Assembly (NCBI GenBank): GCA_022414725.1
Contig: CM039466.1
Location: forward strand, 38,552,175-38,616,174
Direction of reading: 5' to 3'
Source of the DNA: Microglena sp. YARC
Taxonomy: Eukaryota > Chlorophyta > Chlorophyceae > Chlamydomonadales > Chlamydomonadaceae
Length of the DNA stretch: 64,000 nt
The notes below the pieces were generated by a model. That model did no database searches. It was given only the letters and a program-made list of their open reading frames with translations, and had not been told where the DNA came from. A program made the position numbers and the translations under genes. Shown here piece after piece: positions 15,101-23,120 of this stretch; position 1 is the stretch's first letter, and every line of letters begins with the position of its first letter.

Positions 15101-18100
15101 AATTAATAAATGGTAAATAAATAAATAGTATGCCTTTTTACGAGGCATGAGGTTGAGGGGGGCAGCCAATTTGCTTGCACTGGGGGCATCCTCCAATCCC
15201 TTTCTGTATGTATGTATCTGTGTATGTTACTTTCATAACACTCCACGCACGCATTTTTACTAATCAACTTAATACATCTTGTAGCACTTGATCTCACACG
15301 GTATATGGTGTATTTTATGTCGGTTTGTGGCGCGGGGGGAGAGGGAGGGAGTGTACAGCGAGGGTGGCTGGGTGTGTGGGGGGGGGTAAGGGGAGAGAAA
15401 AAGGGTGTGTGTCAAGGGTGGGATGGGGGCAGCAGGATTCAGGGGAATGCAGGGGATCATGTAGGTATTAACTGATAAACTTAATTAATCTTGTAGGACT
15501 TGATCACAGGTCCAGAGTTTTTTTTCATATCTGAAAGTTTCTTTTTTCTAGCTTGATGATTTTAGGCCTCCTTGAGGGACAGCGTTTAGTGCCTTTCTTT
15601 GTGAAGCTTTTATAGCCTTTTAGGGCCATTTAGGGCTCACACAAAAAGATATAACTTTTTTTATAGGGACATTTTTGCCAAAACGGCGTCAAAACTAGCG
15701 ATCGCTATATATAGCGGTGAAAAAAAGCAATTGATCACAGGTCCTCCGCCGTATCGCTACAATTTGCTGATTTTTGGCAGAGCCCCCAGGGTTACTCATT
15801 TGTCCGTATGTCCGACCGCCCCTCCCGAGACGATGCCTGACACGTCAGCCTATGGTCTAGTAACTAACTCGCTTCCGTTGCCCCCTGTCGCTCCGTCGCA
15901 AACACCTCTCCGCCAATTTTTAACGTCGCTTGCGACGCTGCATAGAACTTGTTTTTTACGATTTACTAAGGACCAGATGTTATAGTGTTTGGTAATATCC
16001 TTTCCACTTGTAGAAGAGCAAGACAGGAAGCCCTGGACTGCTTAGTGGCACCGTAATTTATTATCCTTTTTTTTCCTTGTGACTTCTCATTTGTTAGCTT
16101 CTTATACCTCTGCCACTGTTAGTGGTTGAGATCTGGGTCCTGCTCTAGGGGGTACACCACCAAAACGGTGGTTGGGAGTTTGGTTTGTTTGTCCTTGATA
16201 CACCCCTGACGTAATAGTTTTTTTTGCTTTGTGGGTGCTTTTTATTTTTGTTTAAAGCACAGATTCTCATGCACCCTCGCGGTGTCAAGTAGACTTTAAC
16301 ATGTAATGTAATGTAATCCCCTACGGACAGTCCGTAATTGTCTTGATTATTTGAGGATGGGCAGGTCCCTTTAGCCTGATTGGCTACCCCCTGAACTGTA
16401 ACATACATACAATCCATGGCTCCACTCATATGTAGTGAACGGCAAAATGATATCATATGATATCATGTCATCATATGATATCACATGATGCAATTTGGCA
16501 GTATGACTCATTTATATACAATATCATATGACGCAATTTGTATGATATCATTTTGCTTCCAGGTTCGGAAATATGAACATAAAAGACATTCAAATGGCAC
16601 TTTCAAAAGAATGAGAACATTTCAACTAATATGTTTGACTCTATATTTAATGATCTGATTTGAATTTGAATTTGAATTTGAATTTCAACTAATATGTCAG
16701 ACTCTGTATCGAATTATCTGATGCTGCTATGCTGCACGAGGAGACAGGCCCAATAGCAAACCTGTTCCCAGTTACATCGGGGGCCGCCATGCCTTTACTA
16801 AAATACATGCCTTTACTAAAATACACGGCTTTACTAAAATACATGCCTTTACTAAAATACACGGCTTTACTAAAATACATGCCTTTACTAAAATACACGG
16901 CTTTACTAAAATACATGCCTTTAATAAAATACACGCCTTTACTAAAATACATGCCTTTAATAAAATACATGCCTTTACTAAAATACATGCCTTTACTAAA
17001 ATACACGGCTTTACTAAAATACATGCTTTTACTAAAATACATGCAATGGTAGTTTTGCTGGCAGGTTGGAAAACCCTGAGATAAAACATTCAAATGGCTC
17101 TTTTACCAAAATTAGATCATTTCAAATAATCGGTCTGACTCTGTATTGCATGATCTGATTTAAATTTGAATTTGAATTTGAATTTCAAATAATCTGCCTG
17201 GCCCTGTTTTTAATGATCTGATGCTCCTATGATGCGTCCAGTGCACAAACTCAGGGCCCTTGTTGGTAAAACGATTGTCTGGGGTTCAGTTCATCAGTGC
17301 ATTTCTTTTTAAGCCCATTCTATTATGGTTGGGCAAGTCCCTTTAGCCTATTTGTCCTACCCCTTGACTGTAACATACACACACATGCTGCAGGAGGAGA
17401 CAGGTCCAATAGCAAACCTGTTCCCCAGTTACATTGGGGGCCACCATGCCTTGACCGGTATAGCAACTGGGGACAAGGCGAAAGTTCTTTGCAAGGTCCC
17501 TCTGGAGGAGCGCAAGGGTGTGATTCTGACTCAACTTGCTGAGTAAGTGTAGATGCTGCTATGCTGCAGAAGGAGACAGGTCCAATAGCAAACCAGAGCT
17601 TTTTTCATTTTTTTATATTTTTTACCTCGGGACATTTTATAGCGATAATTTTGCCAAAACGGGGTCAAAACTAGCGATCTCTATATATAGTGGAAATGAA
17701 AATGCTGCAGGAGGAGACAGGTCCTTTTTTTTTAATCTAAAAGTGATTTTCTTCTTCTTTATGGTTTTAGGCCGCCTCCAGGTTGCAGGCCACCCCCAGC
17801 GTTTTAGTGCTTCAATAGCTTTTAGAGCCATTTATAGCTTTTAGGGCCATTCAGGGGGGGAAAAGAAAAGAAAATTAAAGCGTTACTTTCACCAAAACGG
17901 GGGGAAAACTAGCAATCGCTTTAAAGCGGAAATAAAAAGCCCTGTAGCAAATCTGTTCCCCAGTTACATTGGGGACTGCTATGCCTTGAGCGGTATAGCA
18001 ATAGGGGAGTTTTTTTATTTTTTAGTTGTGGAAGGACTTTCACCCCAGGAGGTGGGTCTCCCCGACAAAGAACAGCGACACTGAGGATTCAGTTCGAATG

Positions 18101-18597
18101 AGATAAGGCGAATGTTAAGGTGAATGGGATAAGGCGAATCAACCCCAAACTAACCAACCAACCCCAAACTAACTAATCAACCAACCAACCAACCAACCAA
18201 CCAACCAACCAACCAACCAACCAACCAACCAACCAACCAACCAACCTACCAACCAACCACGCCACAGTGGTACTCCTTTGTATAGGCGTTCTTCCTCCTT
18301 GCAGCAGCACAAGGGGGCGTCACAAAACGAAATTAAAAGATGGAGCAAACCACAACAAAACAAAAAAATTGAGCAAACAAAAATACAAAACATTCAACAA
18401 AACCGACCCAAAACATGAAGCAGAGCACAAAACATAACCCAGCACAATAACCAAAGCAATGGGGTGAGGGGAGATGGGGGATGGGGGGTGGATAACATAA
18501 CCAGCACAATAACCAAAGCAATGGGGTGAGGGGAGATGGGGGGATGGGGGTGGATAACATAACCCAGCACAATTACCAAAGCAATGGGGTGAGGGAG

Positions 18598-18628
<31 letters not shown>

Positions 18629-19307
18629 ATAACATAACCCGGCACAATAACGAAAGCAATATAAAAATATAACCTAAAGATCAAACCCAAAGAATACCCA
18701 AAATGCTTAAAAGCTACCGAAGTGACCCGAATTGACCCAAACCAACCCAAACCAAACCTTACCAACCTCAAGGAACCCTAGCCTAAACTAACCCATCCCA
18801 ACCAATCCAACCCAATGAAGGTACTTCGGAACTTCAGAAGCAGAACATTGTGCCTCCCACTTCATGGTCAAAGACTGGGTTTCGGAGCGCTTCACCGGTG
18901 GCTGCTTCACCGCTGTGTATCCTAAACCCCAAATCATAAATGCAGCCTAACCTGAATCGAAAAAACAAAAACAAAAACAAACCCACCCAACCCAATGAAG
19001 GTACTTCGGCACTTCAGAAGCAGTACACGGTGCCTCCCACTTCATGGTCAAAGACTGGGTTTCGGAGCGCTTCACTGGCGGTTGCTTCACAGCAGTGTAC
19101 CCCCCTGGGCTTGCCACCAGAAGTGGTGACCAGCTCAGGCTTACAGAGATGCATGGCCATCTACATTTTGCCGGGACTGAGACAGCCTCTCAGTGCCCCG
19201 GCTATTTTGAAGGGGCCATGGAGGCTGGTGGTAGGGCGGCTGCAGAGGTGGTGGCGTGCTTAGGGGAGGCCTCCCCTATCGGCAGGGGTGATAGAAGCAA
19301 ACTGTGA
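98..19307 (+). CDS. MAO-type flavin amine oxidase, C-terminal four exons (gene enters from the left)
   Basis: Exons 98-181, 14457-14522, 17394-17542 and 19001-19307 join in frame (84+66+149+307 = 606 nt, 201 residues plus TGA); all introns are GT-AG. The product matches the C-terminal half of monoamine oxidases, FAD enzymes that oxidise amines to aldehydes with release of H2O2. Landmarks in order: [12 protein letters not shown] (MAO: I.F.PPLPA), [12 protein letters not shown] (MAO: IKC.VYYKE.FW, with the active-site Lys), a KAKVL...LTQLAE helix, [12 protein letters not shown] (MAO: SGGCYT.YFPPG, with the Cys that carries covalent FAD), HFAGTETA, and [15 protein letters not shown]. Of the two aromatic-cage tyrosines, the one after the flavin Cys is Phe here; the one in PGY is kept. 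The membrane anchor of animal MAO is absent and the chain ends DRSKL, a PTS1, so peroxisomal location is inferred. The FAD-binding N-terminus lies before the window. Exons are flanked by truncated copies of themselves. Confidence 0.88.
182..1240 (+). repeat. Exon-a junction copies in a G-rich (GGGAGG)n tract
   Basis: Downstream of the exon-a donor are three copies of the exon tail, each ending in a donor: 355-421 (GTAAGT at 422), 521-586 (donor 587) and 1013-1080 (donor 1081). Between them the + strand is nearly pure GGGAGG/GGGGAGGG, with poly-G at 1190-1231. The long open frames on both strands here (Gly/Arg-rich and Pro/Ser-rich) are low-complexity artefacts. Confidence 0.75.
1241..2140 (+). 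repeat. Intron: 83-bp tandem repeat, SINE fragment and (GGT)n
   Basis: Four tandem units of about 83 bp (1440-1725) share TTCACTGCTCACC and CACCTCAGGAATCACTCTG. At 1933-2010 is a reverse-strand fragment of the S2 SINE-like family (GTCCAGGGGTAGACC...GGACTTGCC). A GGTGGT tract covers 2020-2095. No coding evidence. Confidence 0.6.
2140..2475 (+). repeat. Prologue of the satellite: longer CACACA/TTCACGC units
   Basis: Five or so units of about 55-60 bp alternate TTTCACAATTTCACACACAC with CACACGTACATACATTCACG. They share both the satellite vocabulary and that of the 158-bp units at 13867-14456, so the satellite is bracketed on both sides by longer related repeats. Confidence 0.6.
2475..13850 (+). 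repeat. 11.4-kb satellite of a 28-bp unit inside an amine oxidase intron
   Basis: About 400 head-to-tail copies of a 28-bp unit containing ATGCATACATTCACGCTTTC followed by CACACACAC. Most copies are identical; variants are mainly one-base insertions or deletions (TTCAACGC, TTCACCGC, CACCACAC) or loss of part of a unit. The unit lacks stop codons in all three + frames and 28 is 1 mod 3, so very long His/Thr-rich frames (up to 3805 codons) arise automatically. They are not genes. The last units (from about 13745) change to CATACGTACATT and run into TACATTGCTGCTTCAG, the acceptor region of exon b copies. Confidence 0.95.
13851..14456 (+). repeat. 158-bp tandem units: intron tail plus head of exon b, four truncated copies
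   Basis: Each unit has CATTGCTGCTTTAG or a variant, then the exon-b head (GTGAA..CAGTGGT.TTCTA.AGCCAA.CC) and then breaks off into TTTCACACACGCACATAAATT. Exon-like parts start at 13867, 13983, 14141 and 14299; the intact exon starts at 14457. The intronic part CACACATACATACATTGTTGCTTTCAC closely resembles the 28-bp satellite upstream. Confidence 0.85.
14457..14522 (+). CDS. Amine oxidase exon b (22 codons)
   Basis: Acceptor TTTTAG, donor GTAAGG, phase 0 at both ends. It encodes [19 protein letters not shown] then KQL. Its Lys (second residue) aligns with Lys296 of MAO-B, near the flavin. Four copies of its first half, each preceded by a TTCAG or TTTAG acceptor, lie upstream at 13867, 13983, 14141 and 14299; the last three steps are exactly 158 bp. 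Confidence 0.82.
14523..15215 (+). repeat. Intron: five 119-bp tandem units with a dispersed GAGGTTGAGGGGGCAGCC core
   Basis: From 14655 to 15190, units repeat every 119 bp (GTATGCCTTTTTACGAGGCA at 14771, 14890, 15009 and 15128). Each holds GAGGTTGAGGGGGCAGCC, a Cys- or Gly-poor stretch with no frame, and an A/T-rich TAAATAAATA part. The core recurs at 58020 and, reversed, near 29820-29870, so it is probably an old dispersed element amplified here. Confidence 0.7.
15500..15744 (-). mobile_element. Short poly-A retroposon (R family) with 14-bp target duplication
   Basis: The insert 15514-15730 is flanked by the perfect direct repeat TTGATCACAGGTCC (15500-15513 and 15731-15744). It starts with a T-run on the + strand, so it is a reverse-strand element with an A-tail. 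Its body has GCCAAAACGGCGTCAAAACT and AGCGATCGCTATATATAGCG. Relatives: about 17596-17700, 17725-17942 and, in the other orientation, 36005-36241. No coding capacity; a SINE-like retroposon is the best reading. Confidence 0.75.
15770..15968 (+). repeat. Dispersed GC-rich repeat (P family), copy 1
   Basis: GAGCCCCCAG...ACTCATTTGTCCG, GACACGTCAGCC, TCTAGTAACTAACTCGCTTCC and CGACGCTGCATAGAACTTGT. A second copy with the same order lies at 31222-31432. Two copies in introns of different genes show a dispersed element of about 200 bp; class unknown. Confidence 0.6.
15969..16437. other. Intronic sequence without recognisable feature
   Basis: Plain intron between the P-family repeat and the palindromic MITE. 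Short frames here lack codon bias or similarity that I can recognise. Confidence 0.4.
16438..16575 (+). mobile_element. ATATGATATCAT palindromic MITE (A family), copy 1
   Basis: GAACGGCAAAATGATATCAT at the left end and repeated CATATGATATCA words. The family recurs at 47832, 51329, 55106, 59463, 62404 and 63926. This copy is shorter and its ends are degraded. Confidence 0.6.
16580..17393 (+). repeat. Duplicated intron tail with exon-c head and an 18-bp array; SINE-like insert
   Basis: About 150 bp of intron (CATTCAAATGGC...TGATCTGATTTGAATTTGAA) is present at 16585-16730 and again at 17087-17225. The first copy continues into a truncated exon c (16738-16797). At the end of that truncated exon, at CATGCC, an 18-bp unit (CATGCCTTTACTAAAATA or the CACGGC variant) is repeated about 14 times to 17043. 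An S2 SINE-like element occupies 17238-17386 immediately before the true exon. Confidence 0.7.
17394..17542 (+). CDS. Amine oxidase exon c (49 codons + 2 nt)
   Basis: Acceptor ATGCTGCAG, donor GTAAGT; enters in phase 0 and leaves in phase 2. It starts [16 protein letters not shown], the counterpart of the MAO EDAPIS..LDD segment, and continues through [14 protein letters not shown] to ILTQLAE. An upstream partial copy lies at 16738-16797. Further fragments of its head lie downstream at 17551-17595, 17702-17724 and 17944-18008, separated by a poly-A retroposon family. Confidence 0.82.
17543..19000 (+). repeat. Intron with exon-c fragments, R retroposons, (AACC)n and a truncated copy of the terminal exon
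   Basis: Exon-c head fragments at 17551-17595, 17702-17724 and 17944-18008 are split by two R-family retroposons (about 17596-17700 and 17725-17942). 18000-18105 is a reverse-strand dispersed repeat. (AACC)n covers 18170-18250. Three units of about 60 bp with GATAACATAACCCAGCACAA lie at 18430-18660, followed by an AACCC-rich stretch. At 18823-18920 lies a copy of the terminal-exon head, ending at GCTGTGTATCC and running into TAAACCCC. Confidence 0.65.
19001..19307 (+). CDS. Amine oxidase terminal exon with flavin Cys, GTETA motif and SKL end
   Basis: Acceptor AATGAAG ends at 19000. The first base completes the Glu codon begun at 17542, so the join reads QLAE then [10 protein letters not shown], as in MAO ELYAKVLGSQEA. 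It holds [40 protein letters not shown] and ends [11 protein letters not shown] at 19305-19307. Compared with MAO, about 60 residues of tail and membrane anchor are missing. A 5'-truncated copy lies at 18823-18920, and tail copies with TGTGAGG follow at 19308-19486. Confidence 0.88.
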
Positions 19308-19495
19308 GGCTGGTAGTACGGCAGCTGCAGAGGCGGAGACGTGCTTAGAGGGGGGGGGGGGGGGGGGGGGGGGGGGCTATCGGCAGGGTGGTAGAAGCAG
19401 ACTGTGAGGCTGCTGGTATGGCAGCTACAGGGGGCATGTTGCCACTCCTCACCCCTATGGGGTGGTTGAAGCAAACTGTGAGGATGGGTGGTATG
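19308..19495 (+). repeat. Tail copies of the amine oxidase terminal exon
   Basis: After the stop, GGCTGGTAGTACGGCAGCTG and GTAGAAGCAGACTGTGAGG (to 19412) and again GGTTGAAGCAAACTGTGAGG (to about 19486) repeat the end of the coding exon. A run of about 26 G at 19351-19376 lies inside. The first TGA, at 19305, ends the long frame. Confidence 0.65.
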
Positions 19496-19996
19496 ATGAT
19501 GATGATGATGATGATGATAATTATTGATGAAGATAACCTTTTTCTTTGTGCCCCACTGGACTCTCTAAACATGCCCAACGCTTGTCAGAGCCAAGGGGGA
19601 ATTATGAAGATCATGCCCAAAAAGAAAAGAAAAATGCAAATAAGTTTGCAGTGGGTATGTTCCGGTGCAGGGGTACCGAAAGAGGCTACAGGTACTTAAC
19701 CAACCCTGAACAAACAATGTCACCTCAGGATGCCCAGGTTGGTGGGCTGTGGTGGTAGGTAGTATGTTACAGTCCAGGGGTAAGCAAAACACGGTAATGA
19801 TAAAGACAACGCCTGGTGGGGCGTGGTGTTTAGGGAGCCCGTCGTACGCTGGTGGGTAGCGATCTCCTACCACAATTGGACGAGGTGCCATCGCGGTTGA
19901 CGACGACCTGCAACGTCAAGAGCGATCGGAGGGGGAGCCAAACCCCCGACTCATTGTCCTCCAGCAATCTGGTACCACTAGACCATTATATGTCAC
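19496..19996 (-). mobile_element. tRNA-derived SINE (S1 family), reverse strand
   Basis: The reverse complement of 19795-19996 has a tRNA-like head: box A-like TGGTCTAGTGGTACC and box B-like GGGTTTGGCTCCCCC, then the body ending GGCGTTGTC. The 3' tail is ATG/CAT-rich (19496-19520). The segment 19630-19790 is extra compared with the copy at 29456-29759 and contains part of another repeat. Confidence 0.6.
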
Positions 19997-20690
19997 AGAG
20001 GGGCTGCCAACAGCGGTAGGCTTAAGGGATTTCCGCAACCTTATAAGAAGGGCTTCAACAGAAAAAACACTGATGGACTGAACCCCAAACACCTGTTTTT
20101 CCCAGTCTGGAGGGCGGTATGGTCCAGACCCGGTCATTAAGGCTTCGGTGACCGGAGTTCGAGCCCCGCTGCCGGAAGACGGCGGGTGGTTTCTCGAGTC
20201 CGACTTTAGGGCGGTGTTGTTTCACTGCTAGGACATGAGCCCCTTGTAATCTTCTTATCTTCTTTTCCGACGGGGGCCCTGAGTTCGTGCTACAGTGATC
20301 ATTTAATAATTGTGGGCTTGCCGAGGAAAGGAGCAAAAGGAAAGATTACAAGGGGCTCGTGTCCTAGGAGGAGCGCATTCAGAAACGCAGGTCGGTAGTG
20401 CGTATATAATGCTCATAGAAATCCCCGTTTCGACGAAAGGTTCAATGGCTTAGCATTCGGTGAACCGACGAAGGTGCTGGGTTCGGACCCCTACGGGTGC
20501 GCTTTAGTGTTCGCGGTCGCTGTCAACCGCCATAGTAGCTCTTTTGTCCAGGTAAAGTTGCAGCCCGTTCTGTACCGTACCACTTAAAGAAGTAAAATAT
20601 AATCAAAAGAAATGCCATCTAAATTCGACAAGTCTCCCTTTAGACCACGTCCCACCTGGCGTTATTATAACTCGTAGAATTAAATGATCA
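19997..20690 (+). repeat. Mosaic of SINE-like fragments with tRNA box-B motifs
   Basis: Includes a reverse S2-like end (20260-20310, CCGACGGGGGCCCTGAGTTC), a tRNA-like GGAGTTCGAGCCCC at 20150-20165, and a diverged S1-like copy at about 20430-20660 (GCTGGGTTCGGACCCC, CAACCGCCATAGTAGC, GGCGTTATTATAA). No protein evidence. Confidence 0.5.
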
Positions 20691-21246
20691 CAGTAGAACG
20701 ACCTCAGAGCCCCTGTTATTAAAACGATTATTTTGGGTTCAGTTAATCAGTGCCTTATCATTGTAGCCCCTCCTGTAGCCGTTGGGCAAGTCCCTTTGGG
20801 CTATTTGGCCTACCCCTGAACGGTGACAACAACAACAACAACAACATGTGTTCTACATCCCTTGTGATCTACAGTACCCTTGCTGTATCGACCCTACTTG
20901 CGAGAGTAGGAAGGGGGTGGTGAGGTTCGATTCCTCAGTATTTTGGCGTCCTGGCCCTAAGCAAACCTTGTAGGGAAGTACTGTCGGATTTCTGCCCTCG
21001 GGGGGTTCTCTAGTTATGTCTCCTTGATTCCGCCTCTAACGACCATGGCAGGGAGCTTGTCTGCCGTGGTCAACAGGGGTAGTGGTGAATGTTCGATTGG
21101 TCGTGGGTTGGTATCTCTCGCCAACCCTAAGTGCGCCTACTTTGCATATTGTAGGAGTGGCACCACCATTCGAACTGAATCCTCTGTGTCGCTGGTTTGT
21201 GTCGGGAGACCCACCTCCTGGGGTGAAAGTCCTTTCACAACTAAAA

Positions 21247-21287
<41 letters not shown>

Positions 21288-21310
21288 GAATGTAACAAGA
21301 ACCTATCTTT
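20691..21310 (+). mobile_element. S2 SINE-like element and a second tRNA-like element with (CAA)n tail
   Basis: 20691-20845 is an S2 copy (GATCACAGTAG...TTTTGGGTTCAGTTAATCAG...GGGCAAGTCCCTTTGGGC) ending in (CAA)n. 20870-21290 has box B-like AGGTTCGATTCCTC, GAGTGGCACCACCATTCGAA, CTGTGTCGCTGGTTTGTGTC, GGGTGAAAGTCCTTTCACAA and then (CAA)n. The last block recurs at 55565 and 60500. Confidence 0.6.
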
Positions 21311-22430
21311 CTTCAAAAGCTAGGTTTGGAGACTGCTTTCAGAATTTATGTTTCATGTACCAACGTTTTAACAACCCTCCCTTCAGCAAACCAGCTAAAC
21401 ATCACACATACTGAATCATAAATAAATCGTCCCAGTAACATAAGTAATGGAGGTGGCCGCAGCGCCGCGGCGCAAGCTGGCCCACAGCCCACTCAACCTC
21501 AAGCCTCGTCAGTAGGTGTAACACCTATTTATGTAGTTTAATGGATACCAGGTGAAGGTCGTTCTTGAGGTAATGAGGACCCCCAGATCTGCGCCCTGAG
21601 ACGCAACCAATTCATATCCTGCGTCCTGAGACGCAACCGACCAGCGACCGACCCACAACCGACCCATAACCGAGCCATAGCCTGCGTCCTGCGACGCAAC
21701 CAACCCACTGAAGCTGCGACTTCGACCTCCCCATGTTGCGTCTCATGACGCAACGGACCCTCACAGCTTTGACGTTGCGTCTGCGACGCAGAACGCAGCG
21801 TCCTGAACAACCCTGATGGATACCGGTGTTGATTGGAGAGTTTTCAGGACATGCTGAATGCAGGCAGCCAGGCAGGGATGCCAGGCTGGCACGCCCTTTC
21901 CAGTGCGCACGCATGCGTGACGGCTCAGGTACAGTCACTGCGGCGTGTCCAGCCAGGGTGGCGTGTCGGGCTCGGCAACAGCTAGGAATCACTGCACAGC
22001 AGCTGCTGATCTATCCTATCACGTCCCTTCGGCACGCAACGCGGTTGGATTGACAGAAAGAAATTAGAAGGAGCTAGAAAATTCCTTGTCCCTGGTGCCT
22101 TCTACTTTTTCTCATCTTCCCATCTGGTTCAGCGGCAGAGCTGCGACAGTCCTGTTCGATTAAGCTGCTTTGGCTGTACAAAAAAGGCCGATTGGCAAGA
22201 GCGATTTGTTACAGACGTGCATAGATCATGGACGACGACGAGGCTCCTATGGCACTCCCGCTATCAGGTACTTTTCTTACAGTAACGCTTCTGGCCGCTC
22301 TGTTGCAACTGCCGTTTTTAGCAGGACCGATAGATGCGGGCAAAATTGTCGCGCTTGTTTTCTGTTGCAATTATTCAAGTCGGACAATTGGTTGTAGATT
22401 GTAGAAGTGGCAAGGGGGAAAGTTATCAAC
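21311..22430. other. Intergenic region between the amine oxidase and ZNG1-like genes
   Basis: Includes a cluster of ACGCAACC/GACCCA words (21595-21795) forming local inverted repeats such as TGCGTC...GACGCA. The rest is ordinary mixed sequence. The upstream control region of the ZNG1-like gene would lie here if its first exon is near 22431; I cannot point to a defined promoter motif. Confidence 0.4.
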
Positions 22431-22500
22431 ATGGCTTCGCCTCCCGCTGCTACTGCTAATGCTACTGCTGCTGCCCCTGGTGCTGCTGACGAAACGGATG
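22431..22500 (+). CDS. Candidate first exon of the ZNG1-like gene (uncertain)
   Basis: ATG at 22431 starts MASPPAATANATAAAPGAAD, an Ala-rich low-complexity start. It could reach the exon at 24474, which needs a phase-1 donor; GTCGCG after GATGCCT or GTAGCA further on would fit by phase, but neither is a strong donor. The words CAACATGGCTTCGCCTC recur at 22590, where a different frame follows, so the leader itself appears duplicated. The end given is only a guess. Confidence 0.25.
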
Positions 22501-22593
22501 CCTGTCGCGCACAACAAAGGATGAAAGCTAGCAAACTGCTCCGGAAACGAGGGTGGGAAATATGGTGTACACGTAGCATGGAAAATAACCAAC

Positions 22594-22803
22594 ATGGCTT
22601 CGCCTCTCTGTGCGATTGCTATTATATTGCTACTGAATCTTCTGCTGCCTCTCGCTCACACCAATGTATACGACACTTGCTGCCCTAGAAGCGAGGTTAG
22701 AAACGAGTATGGGAAATGCGATGTGATATTCTCGGCGGTAGTGCGTGGCCTGTCGTTGCTCAGTGGCGCTACCGTCACGATTTGCCAGTGTACGAAGCGC
22801 TAG
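22594..22803 (+). CDS. Small ORF with signal-peptide-like start (doubtful)
   Basis: A 69-codon frame beginning MASPLCAIAIILLLNLLLPL, a hydrophobic stretch that ends in LAHT, followed by a Cys-containing part (YDTCCP). It begins at the second copy of the CAACATGGCTTCGCCTC leader. It may be an alternative first exon with donor GTTAGA after AGCGAG, a separate small secreted protein, or chance. No homologue recognised. Confidence 0.2.
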   Translation: MASPLCAIAIILLLNLLLPLAHTNVYDTCCPRSEVRNEYGKCDVIFSAVVRGLSLLSGATVTICQCTKR

Positions 22804-23120
22804 GAGGCAGCTCGATGGGACACTGGCTTGGGTCAATGTCAGTGTTTGGGTGTCGTTCGTTTGTTCCTGGCGTATCGCGAAGCCTCCAAAGGACTGTCGG
22901 GGACAGAACGACCTGCTAACAGCGACATCACCTTGTTTTCACTAATGCTTGCCTATCTGTCTCGATATGCAGGCATATAAGCGTAACTAATGCCCCTATC
23001 CACCCACCCACCTGTTCACCCACCTAAGCATCCTTCATGCTTTTTACTTAATGCACTTTCATTCATGCACCCTTCATGCTTCCAACCTTCATGCTCCCAT
23101 GCTCATGCAATCGGGGGGTG
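22804..23120. other. Leader-side sequence with CATGCTTT and CACCCACC words
   Basis: Mixed sequence to about 22980, then CACCCACC and TTCATGC words that open the exon-copy array. No gene seen. Confidence 0.3.

Noticed and set aside
19546..19758. Small ORFs between the amine oxidase and ZNG1-like genes
   Set aside because: They overlap reverse-strand SINE sequence and show no similarity or splice support.
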